Shown piece after piece: positions 14,309-22,772 of a DNA stretch of 36,878 bases. The stretch lies in NCBI GenBank assembly GCA_964476505.1, contig CAYZAW010000017.1, positions 1-36,878 of the forward strand, in the 5' to 3' direction. Origin of the DNA: CAYZAW01 sp964476505. Its GTDB lineage: Bacteria > Bacillota > Clostridia > Christensenellales > CAG-138. Every line of letters begins with the position of its first letter. Within the stretch, counting starts at the first letter, position 1. The position numbers and the translations under genes are program-made. A model generated the notes under the pieces. It was not told the origin of the DNA, did no database searches, and was given only the letters and a program-made list of their open reading frames with translations.

Positions 14309-15805
14309 CTACAACCCCTTCAACAACGCTTCCAACCGCTCGGGCGTGTTGTCCTTGGGGCGGCGTGCGCAGTGCTGCAACAAAGCGTCCAACAAGCGCC
14401 CCACCTCGGGGCCTGGGGGAATGGCCTTGATGCGCATTATGTCGGTTCCGTTTAGGGCAAGCTCGGCAGTGGAAAAGGGGGCATGCTCCTGCTCCATGGT
14501 GATAAGGGTTTGTCGCCAGCGGTTGGCGATGTGGCCGGGAAGAACGCCGCTGCCAACAAAATCCGCTTCGCGAACGGCAATGAGCTGCTTAACGCGCTGC
14601 TGCCCCCAATGCGAAAAGCGCATGCGTAGCGTACCGTCCTTTGCCATCTCGTTAAGGTCGAACATGTGATGTGCAATGAGGAACACCGCATCGTCCGTGA
14701 AGGCGGCGGGGAAGCGGAGGCGGGAAAGGATATCCGCTGCCATTTCGGCGCCGATGCGGTCATGCCCCAGCATGGGATGCGCGGTGGCGGGGTTATCGGT
14801 AGCTCCGGCGTTATCCGGCAAATCTTTTTCGCGGAGCGCGGCGGGCTTGCCAACATCGTGCAAAAGCGCGGTCATGCGTAATAGCGGGGTGGGCAGCACA
14901 CAGGCGCAGCAGTGAAAATTATGCTCCAGCACGGTGTAGGCGTGATGGCGCGGTCGCTGATGAATGCCTTGCCCCTCTAATAGCTCCGGCAAGAGATAGG
15001 GCAGGCAACCGATGGATTCCAACAACCGTAAACCGCGAAGGACCGGTGAAGCCTCGTTAACGGGAAGGGCAGGCGGCAGATCGGCAATCGCAGGAAGACG
15101 GTCGCCGGAAAATACATGGGGGAAAGCGTTGATACCGTACCGGGCGGGATAGCGCGCATCGGACAAAAGAATCTTTATCAACTCCTCGCGCTTGCGCTCC
15201 CACGCGATACCGGCAAGCAACGGCGCACAGGCTTTTGCGGCGGCAAGGGTCATAGGGTCAACGGTCAGGTTCAGCTCCACCGCAAAGCGGATAAGGCGCA
15301 GCACCCGTAACCCGTCGTCGCGAAGGATCGACATCGGGTCGGGAGAGGTGGCGCGAAGCACGCCCGCCTTTAAATCCTTTAAACCGCCGGTGGGGTCGGT
15401 AAGCTTTCCCGAAAGGATATCGTAGTACAGCGCGTTTACCGTAAAATCCCGGCGAAACGCATCCTCGGTAAGGGTTGCGCCAAGGGTCACGGAAAGTGGC
15501 CGGTGCACGCCGCCGGGGGCATATTCCTCCGCGCCGCGAAAGGTGGTGTGTTCAAAGACCGCGCCCTCTAAGTGCAGCTCCAGCGTGCCGAACTTCAACG
15601 CCTTTTCTACACAGTGCACGCCGTGCTCTTGGCATATGGCAAGCACGGCTTCCGGGGTTGCGGCGGAGCAAATATCCATATCCGACAGGGGAAGCCCCAA
15701 TAAACTGTTTCGGGGCAGGCCGCCAACGGCGTAGAGCACATGGCCCGCATCAAAAAAGATGCGGGCCAGTTTTTCTAATGGAGTTGGAATGGGGATGTCG
15801 TTCAC
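14309..15805 (-). CDS. cca: CCA tRNA nucleotidyltransferase with HD domain
   Basis: A 498-aa class II tRNA nucleotidyltransferase that adds or repairs the 3' CCA end. The polymerase head contains VGGLPRNSLLG (residues 27-37), the metal-binding DMD at 42-44 and RRDFTVNALYYD (118-129), followed by the RNA-binding domain. An HD domain has His316-Asp317 in ALLHDVGK and further histidines (AHPMLGHDRIGAE, IAHHMFDL). GTG at 15803-15805 overlaps the gyrA stop codon (GTGA), so it is translationally coupled to gyrA. cca directly after gyrA is unusual. CCA-adding versus poly(A) activity cannot be told by eye, though the head motifs favour CCA addition. Confidence 0.92.
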   Translation of the reverse strand: MNDIPIPTPLEKLARIFFDAGHVLYAVGGLPRNSLLGLPLSDMDICSAATPEAVLAICQEHGVHCVEKALKFGTLELHLEGAVFEHTTFRGAEEYAPGGVHRPLSVTLGATLTEDAFRRDFTVNALYYDILSGKLTDPTGGLKDLKAGVLRATSPDPMSILRDDGLRVLRLIRFAVELNLTVDPMTLAAAKACAPLLAGIAWERKREELIKILLSDARYPARYGINAFPHVFSGDRLPAIADLPPALPVNEASPVLRGLRLLESIGCLPYLLPELLEGQGIHQRPRHHAYTVLEHNFHCCACVLPTPLLRMTALLHDVGKPAALREKDLPDNAGATDNPATAHPMLGHDRIGAEMAADILSRLRFPAAFTDDAVFLIAHHMFDLNEMAKDGTLRMRFSHWGQQRVKQLIAVREADFVGSGVLPGHIANRWRQTLITMEQEHAPFSTAELALNGTDIMRIKAIPPGPEVGRLLDALLQHCARRPKDNTPERLEALLKGL

Positions 15806-18339
15806 GCGTCGGTCTCCTTTTCGGGTGCAACGGTAAGATCGTTCTGCACGTCAGGCGCGTCTGCGTCCACGGCGGGAACGGCCTCGGCCTCCGGATCGTC
15901 CGTTTCCTCGTAATGCGGCGCAAGGGCAATGGAGGTAACAGAGTCTCCCTCGGCGGGGCGCATCAGTATCACGCCCTGCGTACTGCGGCTGTTGGTAACG
16001 GAGATCTGGGAAACAGGCATGCGTATCACCATGCCGTTGTAGCAAATCAAGAGCAAGTCCTCCGTGCCGTCCACGATGGCAAGGCTATTGAGCTTGCCGG
16101 TCTTTTCTGTGATGTTCATGGCAATAATGCCCTTACCGCCGCGACCCTGCTCGCGGTAAGAGGACTCAGGCGTGCGCTTGCCCATGCCGTTTTCGGTAAC
16201 GGTCAACACGTCGCAGCCGGGGATCACCTTTGCCATGCCGATCACGAAGTCGCCCTCGTCCAGCCGAATGGAGCGCACGCCGGTTGCCGTGCGTCCCATG
16301 GCACGAACGTTGCCCTCATGGAAGCGGATGCACTTGCCCTCATGGGTAGCTAGGATAAAGCTGTCATCGCCAAGCGAGGGCGCAACGCCGATCAGCTCGT
16401 CACCATCCTTCAGGTTCACGGCGATGAGGCCGGACTTACGGATGTTGTTGAAATCGGATAGCGCGGTCTTTTTAATAACGCCAAAGCGCGTTGCCATCAC
16501 CAAGTATTCGCCCTCCAGCTCGGCTGGCAGCGGGAACACGGCGGTAATACGCTCGCCCGGCGCCAATTGCAGCAGGTTTACGATCGCCGTACCCTTGGCG
16601 GCGCGGCCTGCCTCGGGCAGGTTGTAGCACTTGAGCTTAAAGGCTCTGCCGCTGTTGGTAAAGAACATGATGTTGGCGTGGGTGGAGGCGGTAAATAAAT
16701 TCACCACAAAGTCCTCATCCCTTGTGCCTTGGCCTATCACGCCTTTACCGCCGCGGTTTTGCGAGCGGTAGGTATCCATGGGCAGACGCTTTACATAGCC
16801 CATGTAGGTCAAGGTTACGCACATCTCCTCTTCCTGGATGATGTCGTCTAAATCGATATCGTCCACCATGTGACCGATCTCTGTGCGGCGCGCGTCGGCA
16901 TACTTGTCGCGGATGGTGCAAAGCTCGGTTTTGATGATGCCTAAAAGAACGCCCTGATCCGCCAGTATGCTTTCTAAGTATGCCACGGTTTTGATGAGTT
17001 CATCATGCTCGGCCAATATCTTATCGCGCTCCAAGCCGGTGAGGCGCTGCAAGCGCATATCCAATATGGCCTGCGCCTGCTTCTCGGAAAGCGCAAAGCG
17101 CTCCATCAGGCGCGTTTTCGCCTCTGCGCCGTTGGGAGACTTTTTGATCATGTCCACGATCTCGTCGATGTTGTCGAGCGCGATGATCAAACCGTCCAAT
17201 ATGTGCAGGCGTTCCTTTGCACGCTCTAAGTCGTACTGCGTGCGGCGGGTCACGACCTCCTTTTGATGCTCCAAATAGTAATAGAGCATGTCCTTCAAGG
17301 TCAAAACGCGGGGCTCGTTATCTACCAGCGCCAGCATGATAACGCCAAAGGTATCCTGCAGGGCGGTGTGCTTATACAGCTGGTTAAGTACAACGTTGGC
17401 GTTCACGTCGCGCTTTAGCTCTATCACGATGCGCATGCCGTTGCGGTCGGTCTCGTCGCGAAGGTCGGAAATGCCCTCCACCTTTTTCTCATGTACCAAG
17501 TCCGCAATGCGTTTTACCAGCACCGCCTTGTTCACCTGATAGGGGATCTCGGTGATCACGATGCGCTGCCTGCCGTGCTCCATGTCCTCGATGTCGCTCT
17601 TGGCGCGAACGAGGATACGGCCTCTGCCTGTGCGGTACGCCTGCTGGATACCGGCGCGGCCTAAAATCACGCCGCCGGTTGGGAAGTCCGGCCCGGGGAT
17701 GTACGCCATCAGCTCGTCTACGGTGATATCCGGATTGTCGATAAGCGCGCACACGCCGTCGATGGTTTCCTTTAGGTTGTGCGGCGGAATGTTTGTTGCC
17801 ATGCCCACGGCGATACCGCCGGAGCCGTTCACCATCAAATTGGGGAAGCGCGAGGGCAGCACCACGGGCTGCATCAGCGTTTCGTCAAAGTTGGGCATAA
17901 AGTCCACGGTGTTTTTATTGATGTCGCTCATCATTTCCACGGAAAGCTTGCTAAAACGCGCCTCCGTGTAACGCATGGCGGCGGCGGAGTCGCCATCCAC
18001 CGAGCCGAAGTTGCCGTGGCCCTCCACCAAGGGGTAACGCGTGTTAAAGTCCTGCGCCAAGCGCACCATCGCGCCGTACACGGAGCTGTCGCCGTGGGGA
18101 TGGTATTTACCTAACACGTCGCCTACGATACGCGCGGATTTACGGTAGGGCTTATCCGGCTGTAAGCCCAGCTCATCCATGGAATACAGGATGCGGCGGT
18201 GTACGGGCTTTAAGCCGTCACGCACGTCGGGCAGTGCGCGGTCGATGATAACGGACATGGCATAAGCGATGAAGGAGGTCTTCATCTCATGCTCCATATC
18301 CAGCGGTTGAATGCGCAGGTTGTTTTCTTCCATACTCAT
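15802..18339 (-). CDS. gyrA: DNA gyrase subunit A
   Basis: An 845-aa breakage-reunion subunit of gyrase, which introduces negative supercoils. Catalytic Tyr124 lies in AAMRYTEARF. The C-terminal propeller contains the GyrA box QGRGGKG, which separates it from ParC, and an acidic tail. In the quinolone-resistance region HPHGDSSVYGAMVRLAQDF, Ser85 corresponds to E. coli Ser83, but residue 89, equivalent to E. coli Asp87 and M. tuberculosis Asp94, is glycine (codon 18073-18075, GGC). ATG at 18337 follows GAGG by 6 nt and comes 8 nt after gyrB. It is the fourth gene of the recF-remB-gyrB-gyrA-cca operon. Confidence 0.98.
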   Translation of the reverse strand: MSMEENNLRIQPLDMEHEMKTSFIAYAMSVIIDRALPDVRDGLKPVHRRILYSMDELGLQPDKPYRKSARIVGDVLGKYHPHGDSSVYGAMVRLAQDFNTRYPLVEGHGNFGSVDGDSAAAMRYTEARFSKLSVEMMSDINKNTVDFMPNFDETLMQPVVLPSRFPNLMVNGSGGIAVGMATNIPPHNLKETIDGVCALIDNPDITVDELMAYIPGPDFPTGGVILGRAGIQQAYRTGRGRILVRAKSDIEDMEHGRQRIVITEIPYQVNKAVLVKRIADLVHEKKVEGISDLRDETDRNGMRIVIELKRDVNANVVLNQLYKHTALQDTFGVIMLALVDNEPRVLTLKDMLYYYLEHQKEVVTRRTQYDLERAKERLHILDGLIIALDNIDEIVDMIKKSPNGAEAKTRLMERFALSEKQAQAILDMRLQRLTGLERDKILAEHDELIKTVAYLESILADQGVLLGIIKTELCTIRDKYADARRTEIGHMVDDIDLDDIIQEEEMCVTLTYMGYVKRLPMDTYRSQNRGGKGVIGQGTRDEDFVVNLFTASTHANIMFFTNSGRAFKLKCYNLPEAGRAAKGTAIVNLLQLAPGERITAVFPLPAELEGEYLVMATRFGVIKKTALSDFNNIRKSGLIAVNLKDGDELIGVAPSLGDDSFILATHEGKCIRFHEGNVRAMGRTATGVRSIRLDEGDFVIGMAKVIPGCDVLTVTENGMGKRTPESSYREQGRGGKGIIAMNITEKTGKLNSLAIVDGTEDLLLICYNGMVIRMPVSQISVTNSRSTQGVILMRPAEGDSVTSIALAPHYEETDDPEAEAVPAVDADAPDVQNDLTVAPEKETDA

Positions 18340-18347
18340 ACTCTACC

Positions 18348-20282
18348 TCAATAATCCAGATTGGCGACCAGCTTGGAGTTGGCAACGATGAAATCCCGGC
18401 GGGGCTCCACTTGATCGCCCATGAGCAGCGTGCAAATTTGATCCGCCGCCATAGCGTCCTCTAAATGCACTTGCAGCATGAGGCGCTGCTCCGGGTCCAT
18501 GGTGGTGTCCCACAACTGCTCCGGGTTCATTTCGCCAAGGCCTTTGTAGCGCTGGATGGTGGGCTTGGGTTCCCGGCCTACCTCGGTCAATATTTCTTCG
18601 AGCTCCTCATCGGAATAGGCGTAGCGTTCCATTTTGCCCTTGGCGATCTTATACAGCGGCGGCTGTGCCACGTATACATAGCCCTGCTCGATCAATGGGC
18701 GCATGTGCCTAAAGAAGAAGGTCAACAGCAGGATGCGGATATGGCTGCCGTCCACATCGGCATCGGTCATGCAGATGATTTTATGGTACCGCAGCTTGGA
18801 GGTGTCGAAATCGGAATCCATACCGCCGCCAAACGCGGTGATCATGGCGCGGATTTCCTCGTTGGCTAAGATGCGGTCAAGGCGTGTTTTTTCCACGTTC
18901 AATATTTTTCCGCGAAGCGGCAGTATCGCCTGATACTTGGGGTTACGCCCCTGCTTTGCGGAGCCGCCTGCGGAGTCGCCCTCTACGATAAACAGCTCGC
19001 AAAGCGACGGGTCTTTTTCGGAGCAGTCCGCAAGCTTGCCGGGAAGCGACGTGGAGTCCAGCGCGGTTTTTCTCCGGGTAAGCTCTCTGGCCTTGCGCGC
19101 TGCGTCACGCGCACGCGAGGCGGTGATGCATTTTTCGATGATGCCGCGGGCAATGGGCGGGTTTTCCTCTAAAAAGGCGGAAAGGCCGCTTGCCACCGCG
19201 CCGTCTACCAGTGGCCTGATATCGGCGTTGCCCAGCTTGGTCTTGGTTTGCCCCTCAAACTGCGGCTCCGTGAGCTTGACCGAGATGATGGCGGTCAACC
19301 CTTCGCGGATGTCCTCGCCGGAAAGCGCGGGGTCTGCGGGCTTTAGCATGTTGTATTTTTTTGCGTAGTCGTTGACCACGCGCGTCAGTGCCGCTTTAAA
19401 GCCCACCAAGTGCGCGCCGCCCTCAATGGTGGAAATGTTGTTGGCAAAGGTGAAGATGCTTTCCGCATACCCGTCGTTGTATTGCATGGCGATCTCCACG
19501 CTGGCGGTTTCCGCGCCGTCCTCCTCGCGGTTGGCAGAGAAGTAGATGGGCGCGGGGTGCAGCGGTGTTTTGTGCTTGTTTAAATGCTCCACGAAGGATA
19601 CGATACCGCCCTCGTACTGGAACTTCTTAGAGACGGGGCCGTTTTCCGGGCGCTCGTCCGTTACCGAGATGGCAATGCCGCGGTTGAGGAACGCCAGCTC
19701 CTGCAAGCGGGTGGTCAGCGTTTCGTACTCAAAATTGACCTCGTCGAATATCGTGCTGTCCGGCAGGAACCAGATGGTGGTGCCGGAAGCACCCTCGGGG
19801 CAGTCCCCCTCAACGTGTACGTCGGTCGTGGGGATGCCGCGGGAATACTCCTGCACATACAGCTTGCCGTCGCGCCGTACTTCTGCACGCAGCTTTTCGG
19901 ACAGCGCGTTTACGCAGGACACGCCAACGCCGTGCAGGCCGCCGGACACCTTGTAGCCCCCGCCGCCAAACTTGCCGCCCGCGTGGAGGATGGTAAGCGC
20001 CACCTCCAAAGCATCCTTGCCGGTTTTTTCGTGGTAGCCTACGGGAATACCGCGCCCGTTATCCGATACGGTAACGGAATTGTCCGGATGGATGGTGATC
20101 TCGATGTGCGAACAGTACCCGGCTAACGCTTCGTCGATGGAGTTATCCACCACCTCGGTCACCAGATGGTGTAAGCCTCTGGTATCCGTGGAGCCGATGT
20201 ACATGCCCGGACGGCGGCGAACCGCCTCAAGCCCTTCCAGTACCTGAATGTTATTGGCGTCGTAATGCTGGTTGTTTTCCAT
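18348..20282 (-). CDS. gyrB: DNA gyrase subunit B
   Basis: A 644-aa ATPase subunit of gyrase. The GHKL ATP site shows VVDNSIDEALAG, DNGRGIPV and GGLHGVGVSCVNALS. The Toprim domain begins at EGDSAGGSAKQGR (about residues 434-446) and has DADVDGSHIR; the C terminus with QRYKGLGEMN is complete. Length is normal for the short Gram-positive type without the proteobacterial insert. The quinolone region PLRGKILNVEK looks wild type. The ATG lies 3 nt after the remB-like stop, with AAAGGA about 13 nt upstream inside that gene, so translation is probably coupled. Confidence 0.98.
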   Translation of the reverse strand: MENNQHYDANNIQVLEGLEAVRRRPGMYIGSTDTRGLHHLVTEVVDNSIDEALAGYCSHIEITIHPDNSVTVSDNGRGIPVGYHEKTGKDALEVALTILHAGGKFGGGGYKVSGGLHGVGVSCVNALSEKLRAEVRRDGKLYVQEYSRGIPTTDVHVEGDCPEGASGTTIWFLPDSTIFDEVNFEYETLTTRLQELAFLNRGIAISVTDERPENGPVSKKFQYEGGIVSFVEHLNKHKTPLHPAPIYFSANREEDGAETASVEIAMQYNDGYAESIFTFANNISTIEGGAHLVGFKAALTRVVNDYAKKYNMLKPADPALSGEDIREGLTAIISVKLTEPQFEGQTKTKLGNADIRPLVDGAVASGLSAFLEENPPIARGIIEKCITASRARDAARKARELTRRKTALDSTSLPGKLADCSEKDPSLCELFIVEGDSAGGSAKQGRNPKYQAILPLRGKILNVEKTRLDRILANEEIRAMITAFGGGMDSDFDTSKLRYHKIICMTDADVDGSHIRILLLTFFFRHMRPLIEQGYVYVAQPPLYKIAKGKMERYAYSDEELEEILTEVGREPKPTIQRYKGLGEMNPEQLWDTTMDPEQRLMLQVHLEDAMAADQICTLLMGDQVEPRRDFIVANSKLVANLDY

Positions 20283-20285
20283 AGG

Positions 20286-20591
20286 TTATTCCATGTCCTT
20301 TCCTGGTAACAAGCTGGGAACTTGTAATCTTCTTTGTAATGCCGCGGGGGAGAGGCAGGAGGCCGCAAGCCGCAGAATATTTGGCGGTGCGCCGCATGCG
20401 TCTGACGGAGGTTGCAGCAGCAGGTAGGCGCGGCAGGCGGCCTTGCTGTGCGGAGGAACGCCCAAATACGCGCCCTGCTTTTTTGCGTTTTGCATAAGCC
20501 CCGCCGCCGGGCCCGCTATGGTGCGCGGGGAGAGGATCATGAGAACGTCCTCCGCCTCCACGCAAACGTCGTAGCCAATGTGTACGATCAA
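20286..20591 (-). CDS. remB: RemB/YaaB-like protein (DUF370)
   Basis: A 101-aa protein beginning (TTG start) MIVHIGYDVCVEAEDVLMIL, resembling the DUF370 proteins RemA and RemB. In Bacillus, remB (yaaB) lies between recF and gyrB and supports expression of biofilm matrix genes. The position here, 4 nt after recF and 3 nt before gyrB, is the same. Beyond the first 25 residues it is divergent and about 20 residues longer than the Bacillus protein. GGGAG lies 9 nt before the TTG at 20589-20591. The assignment rests on the N terminus and on synteny; whether it has the Bacillus function is inference. Confidence 0.72.
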   Translation of the reverse strand: MIVHIGYDVCVEAEDVLMILSPRTIAGPAAGLMQNAKKQGAYLGVPPHSKAACRAYLLLQPPSDACGAPPNILRLAASCLSPAALQRRLQVPSLLPGKDME

Positions 20592-20595
20592 AACG

Positions 20596-21702
20596 TTATT
20601 CTCCCTGCTGTGTAATCGTTCCGTTCTCTACCCGCCAAAGGGTGGCGTCTGCATCCGGGGAAAAGGCGGATAGGCCGGATAAGCTGGCAGTGGTCAAAAA
20701 GGTTTGGCAGCCCGCCATGGAGGAGGCTAAAAACCGCTGCCGGTTTTCGTCCAGCTCGGAGAGCACATCGTCCAGCAGCAGCACGGGGGCTTCCAAAAGA
20801 CGCTCCTTCATCAGCTCCAGCCCCGCAAGCTTTAAGGCAAGCGCGGCGGTACGCTGCTGCCCCTGCGAGCCGTACACCCGTAAGTCTTCCCCAAACAGGG
20901 AAAGGGCAATATCGTCACGGTGCGGGCCAACGCCCGTTGCGCCTCGAAACTGATCCCGGGGGAGGGATTGGTTCAGCGCCTCTAATAACTGGCCGATATG
21001 CGCCTCGCGCCCGCCCGAGGCGGCAACGCTTGGCTGGTATGCTACGGTAAGCTCGTCACGCTCGCCGGAAATGCGCCCGTGCAGCGTGCTTGCTCTTACC
21101 GACAGTTTTTCTAAAAAGGCCTCCCGCGCCAGCATGATGTCTGCACCCTGTACCGCCAGCTGCGTATCGTACACGGCAAGCACGGCAAGGTCGGGATGCT
21201 CGTCCTTCAGCATGGCGTTTCGCTGCTTTAACGCCTGATTGTACCGCTGGAGGGCGTAATAATAGCCGCTGTCCAGCTGGGAAAGCTCCATATCCAAAAA
21301 GCGCCTGCGCTCCGTTGGCCCCTGCTGCACCAGCCTAAGATCCTCCGGGGAAAACAGCACCACGTTCAGGCAGCCCAAGAGTTCTCCGGACAGGGTGAGC
21401 GCCTTGCCGTCTACCCGTACGTCCCGCCGCTCGGATAAAAACAGCTTGGATACGATCTCGTGGCTGCCGCTGCGCTTTTGAAACGCGAGGGACACGCTTG
21501 CCGCGTCCTCGCCGCGGCGTATCAGCTCCCGGGAATAGCGCGTGCGGTGGCTTCTGCCAAGGGCACATAAAAACAGCGCTTCCAGCACGGTGGTTTTACC
21601 CGCCGCGTTGTCGCCCACCAACAGGTTCAAGCTCGGGGCGGGCGTAAAGAGAAGCGTCTCATAACAGCGGAACTGATGCAGGGTAACGCGGGTGATCTCC
21701 AT
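20596..21702 (-). CDS. recF: DNA replication and repair protein RecF
   Basis: A 368-aa SMC-like ATPase that helps load RecA at single-strand gaps. Walker A is GDNAAGKTT (residues 30-38), the ABC signature is in YGSQGQQRTAALALKL, and Walker B is LLLDDVLSELD. ATG at 21700-21702 starts MEITRVTLHQFRCYE, the conserved RecF N terminus; a longer in-frame reading to 21783 runs through the promoter. GGAGG is about 12 nt upstream. It heads the recF-remB-gyrB-gyrA-cca operon. dnaN, which usually precedes recF, is missing; the next gene upstream is a methyltransferase. Confidence 0.96.
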   Translation of the reverse strand: MEITRVTLHQFRCYETLLFTPAPSLNLLVGDNAAGKTTVLEALFLCALGRSHRTRYSRELIRRGEDAASVSLAFQKRSGSHEIVSKLFLSERRDVRVDGKALTLSGELLGCLNVVLFSPEDLRLVQQGPTERRRFLDMELSQLDSGYYYALQRYNQALKQRNAMLKDEHPDLAVLAVYDTQLAVQGADIMLAREAFLEKLSVRASTLHGRISGERDELTVAYQPSVAASGGREAHIGQLLEALNQSLPRDQFRGATGVGPHRDDIALSLFGEDLRVYGSQGQQRTAALALKLAGLELMKERLLEAPVLLLDDVLSELDENRQRFLASSMAGCQTFLTTASLSGLSAFSPDADATLWRVENGTITQQGE

Positions 21703-21755
21703 GCCGCCAAAACGCCTCCGTCCCGCTGAAATTGAGCACAAAAATACCCTCATAC

Positions 21756-21764
21756 AGTATACCA
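21756..21764 (-). promoter_or_regulatory. Extended -10 promoter of the recF-gyrB-gyrA operon
   Basis: Minus strand TGGTATACT, an extended -10 (TGnTATACT), with no good -35 hexamer; the nearest candidate is ATGCAA, 16 bp upstream. It lies about 55 nt before the recF start. Confidence 0.55.
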
Positions 21765-21780
21765 GAAAAGCATCGTTTTG

Positions 21781-21815
21781 CATATATAATTAAGAAAGAA
21801 AACGAATTATATATG
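21781..21815. repeat. AT-rich inverted repeat upstream of recF
   Basis: CATATATAATT (21781-21791) and AATTATATATG (21805-21815) are perfect inverted 11-bp arms around a 13-nt purine-rich centre. It lies just upstream of the recF promoter and ahead of the methyltransferase 3' end. It could be a regulator site or an intrinsic terminator-like structure for neither gene; it is the most AT-rich segment noticed in the window. Confidence 0.6.
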
Positions 21816-21883
21816 GTGACGTGGCGCGGCGCAGGAAAACGAAAAAAGAGCGCGTTTAAGCGCTCCCTGGCAGGTGAATAAAC

Positions 21884-22570
21884 TCAGCCTTCGTCTATGA
21901 TATCGCAGCCCAAAAACCGGCGGTTCGTTGCCGCGCAGGCAAAAAGCACGGAGTAGCCGCCCGCAGCCGGGTCTAAAACGGTATCTCCCTCATGGGTGGT
22001 GGCGCGTATCAGCTCCTTTTGCAGCTCGATGGGCTTGGAATGCGCGTGGCTCTTTTTCACCTTTTCCGTCCACACGTCGGGAATGGAATGGTTCATCCAG
22101 CAGCCCTTGGCGCGGCGCGGTTGTTTTTGCAGCACCAAAAGATATTCCGCCATGCGGCGCGTGCGGTAGCCCATGCCCATTTTTTGCTTGTTCCATGTGA
22201 TCATATCCACAATGGAAAGATCAGTTCCCGCAAACCAGGAGGACACGTCCTCGCAAAGATGGAATTTATCCACCCAGAGAAACAAATGCCCGGAGGGAAC
22301 AAGCACCCGGTCAAGCTCCGCAAGGAACGATAATATGGTTTCGTGGGACATCTGCGGCAGCCCGCAACGGCCCATGCCGCGCCCGATGCCCTCGTTGCCG
22401 TAGGAAAGCTTATCTAAAACGCCCCGGTATTGCGGGTCAAAAAACGCGGCGGCAATGCAGGCGTTTGAAACGGTGGATAACAAAGTAAGCCCGTCCGCCT
22501 GATTGCGGCAGTCCAGCGGAAAGGAACTGATTTTTGATGCATCCGGCGGCAAAAACGGCACAGTATCCAC
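21884..22570 (-). CDS. Orphan DNA methyltransferase (beta class)
   Basis: A 228-aa amino-methyltransferase acting on adenine N6 or cytosine N4 in DNA. Motif IV is DPQY (residues 45-48, in AAFFDPQYRGVLDKLSYGNEG), a DPPY variant. The SAM-binding motif I comes near the C terminus as VLDPAAGGYSVLFA (D200-G205 region), preceded by KPIELQKELI. The order IV, target region, then I defines the beta class. No restriction gene is adjacent, so it looks solitary. It starts with GTG at 22568-22570 after AGGAGG with 8 nt spacing, and has its own promoter. It occupies the place where dnaN/dnaA lie in related genomes. Target sequence is not readable. Confidence 0.85.
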   Translation of the reverse strand: MDTVPFLPPDASKISSFPLDCRNQADGLTLLSTVSNACIAAAFFDPQYRGVLDKLSYGNEGIGRGMGRCGLPQMSHETILSFLAELDRVLVPSGHLFLWVDKFHLCEDVSSWFAGTDLSIVDMITWNKQKMGMGYRTRRMAEYLLVLQKQPRRAKGCWMNHSIPDVWTEKVKKSHAHSKPIELQKELIRATTHEGDTVLDPAAGGYSVLFACAATNRRFLGCDIIDEG

Positions 22571-22591
22571 AGGCGAACCCTCCTATGCAAG

Positions 22592-22620
22592 AGTTTACCA
22601 TAAATATCCTGTGCATCCAA
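22592..22620 (-). promoter_or_regulatory. Promoter of the methyltransferase gene
   Basis: Minus strand TTGGAT (22615-22620), 17 bp, TAAACT (22592-22597), about 20 nt before the GTG start. Confidence 0.5.
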
Positions 22621-22643
22621 GAAAAAACCTATATAACGTATTG

Positions 22644-22673
22644 AAAACGGGGAGCACTTATCAGTGCGCCCCG
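22644..22673 (-). terminator. Probable terminator of uppP
   Basis: CGGGG-GCACT stem (22648-22673) with one A/G mismatch and loop TATC; on the minus strand it is followed by TTTTC. It lies beyond family 1 copy f. The T run is short. Confidence 0.5.
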
Positions 22674-22692
22674 CAAAATGTATTTGACCATA

Positions 22693-22757
22693 CATATATT
22701 TTAAAGTTTTTGGGTTGTTAGGGTATTTTTACAAAAATACCCTAACCCGCCGGAGGC
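22693..22757 (-). repeat. Family 1 hairpin repeat, copy f
   Basis: Minus strand: GCCTCCGGCGGG, stem TTAGGGTATTTTT / AAAAATACCCTAA with GTA-type loop, tail CAACCCAAAAACTTTAAAAT. It begins 15 nt after the uppP stop; the extra nucleotides contain a GTACCC duplication. Confidence 0.9.
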
Positions 22758-22772
22758 CGTACCCGCGTACCC

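Noticed and set aside
14031..14669. Open frame of about 210 codons running from repeats into cca
   Set aside because: It consists of repeat families 1 and 2 followed by antisense cca.
22266..22274. DnaA-box-like TTATCCACC
   Set aside because: A single imperfect match inside the methyltransferase coding sequence; likely chance.
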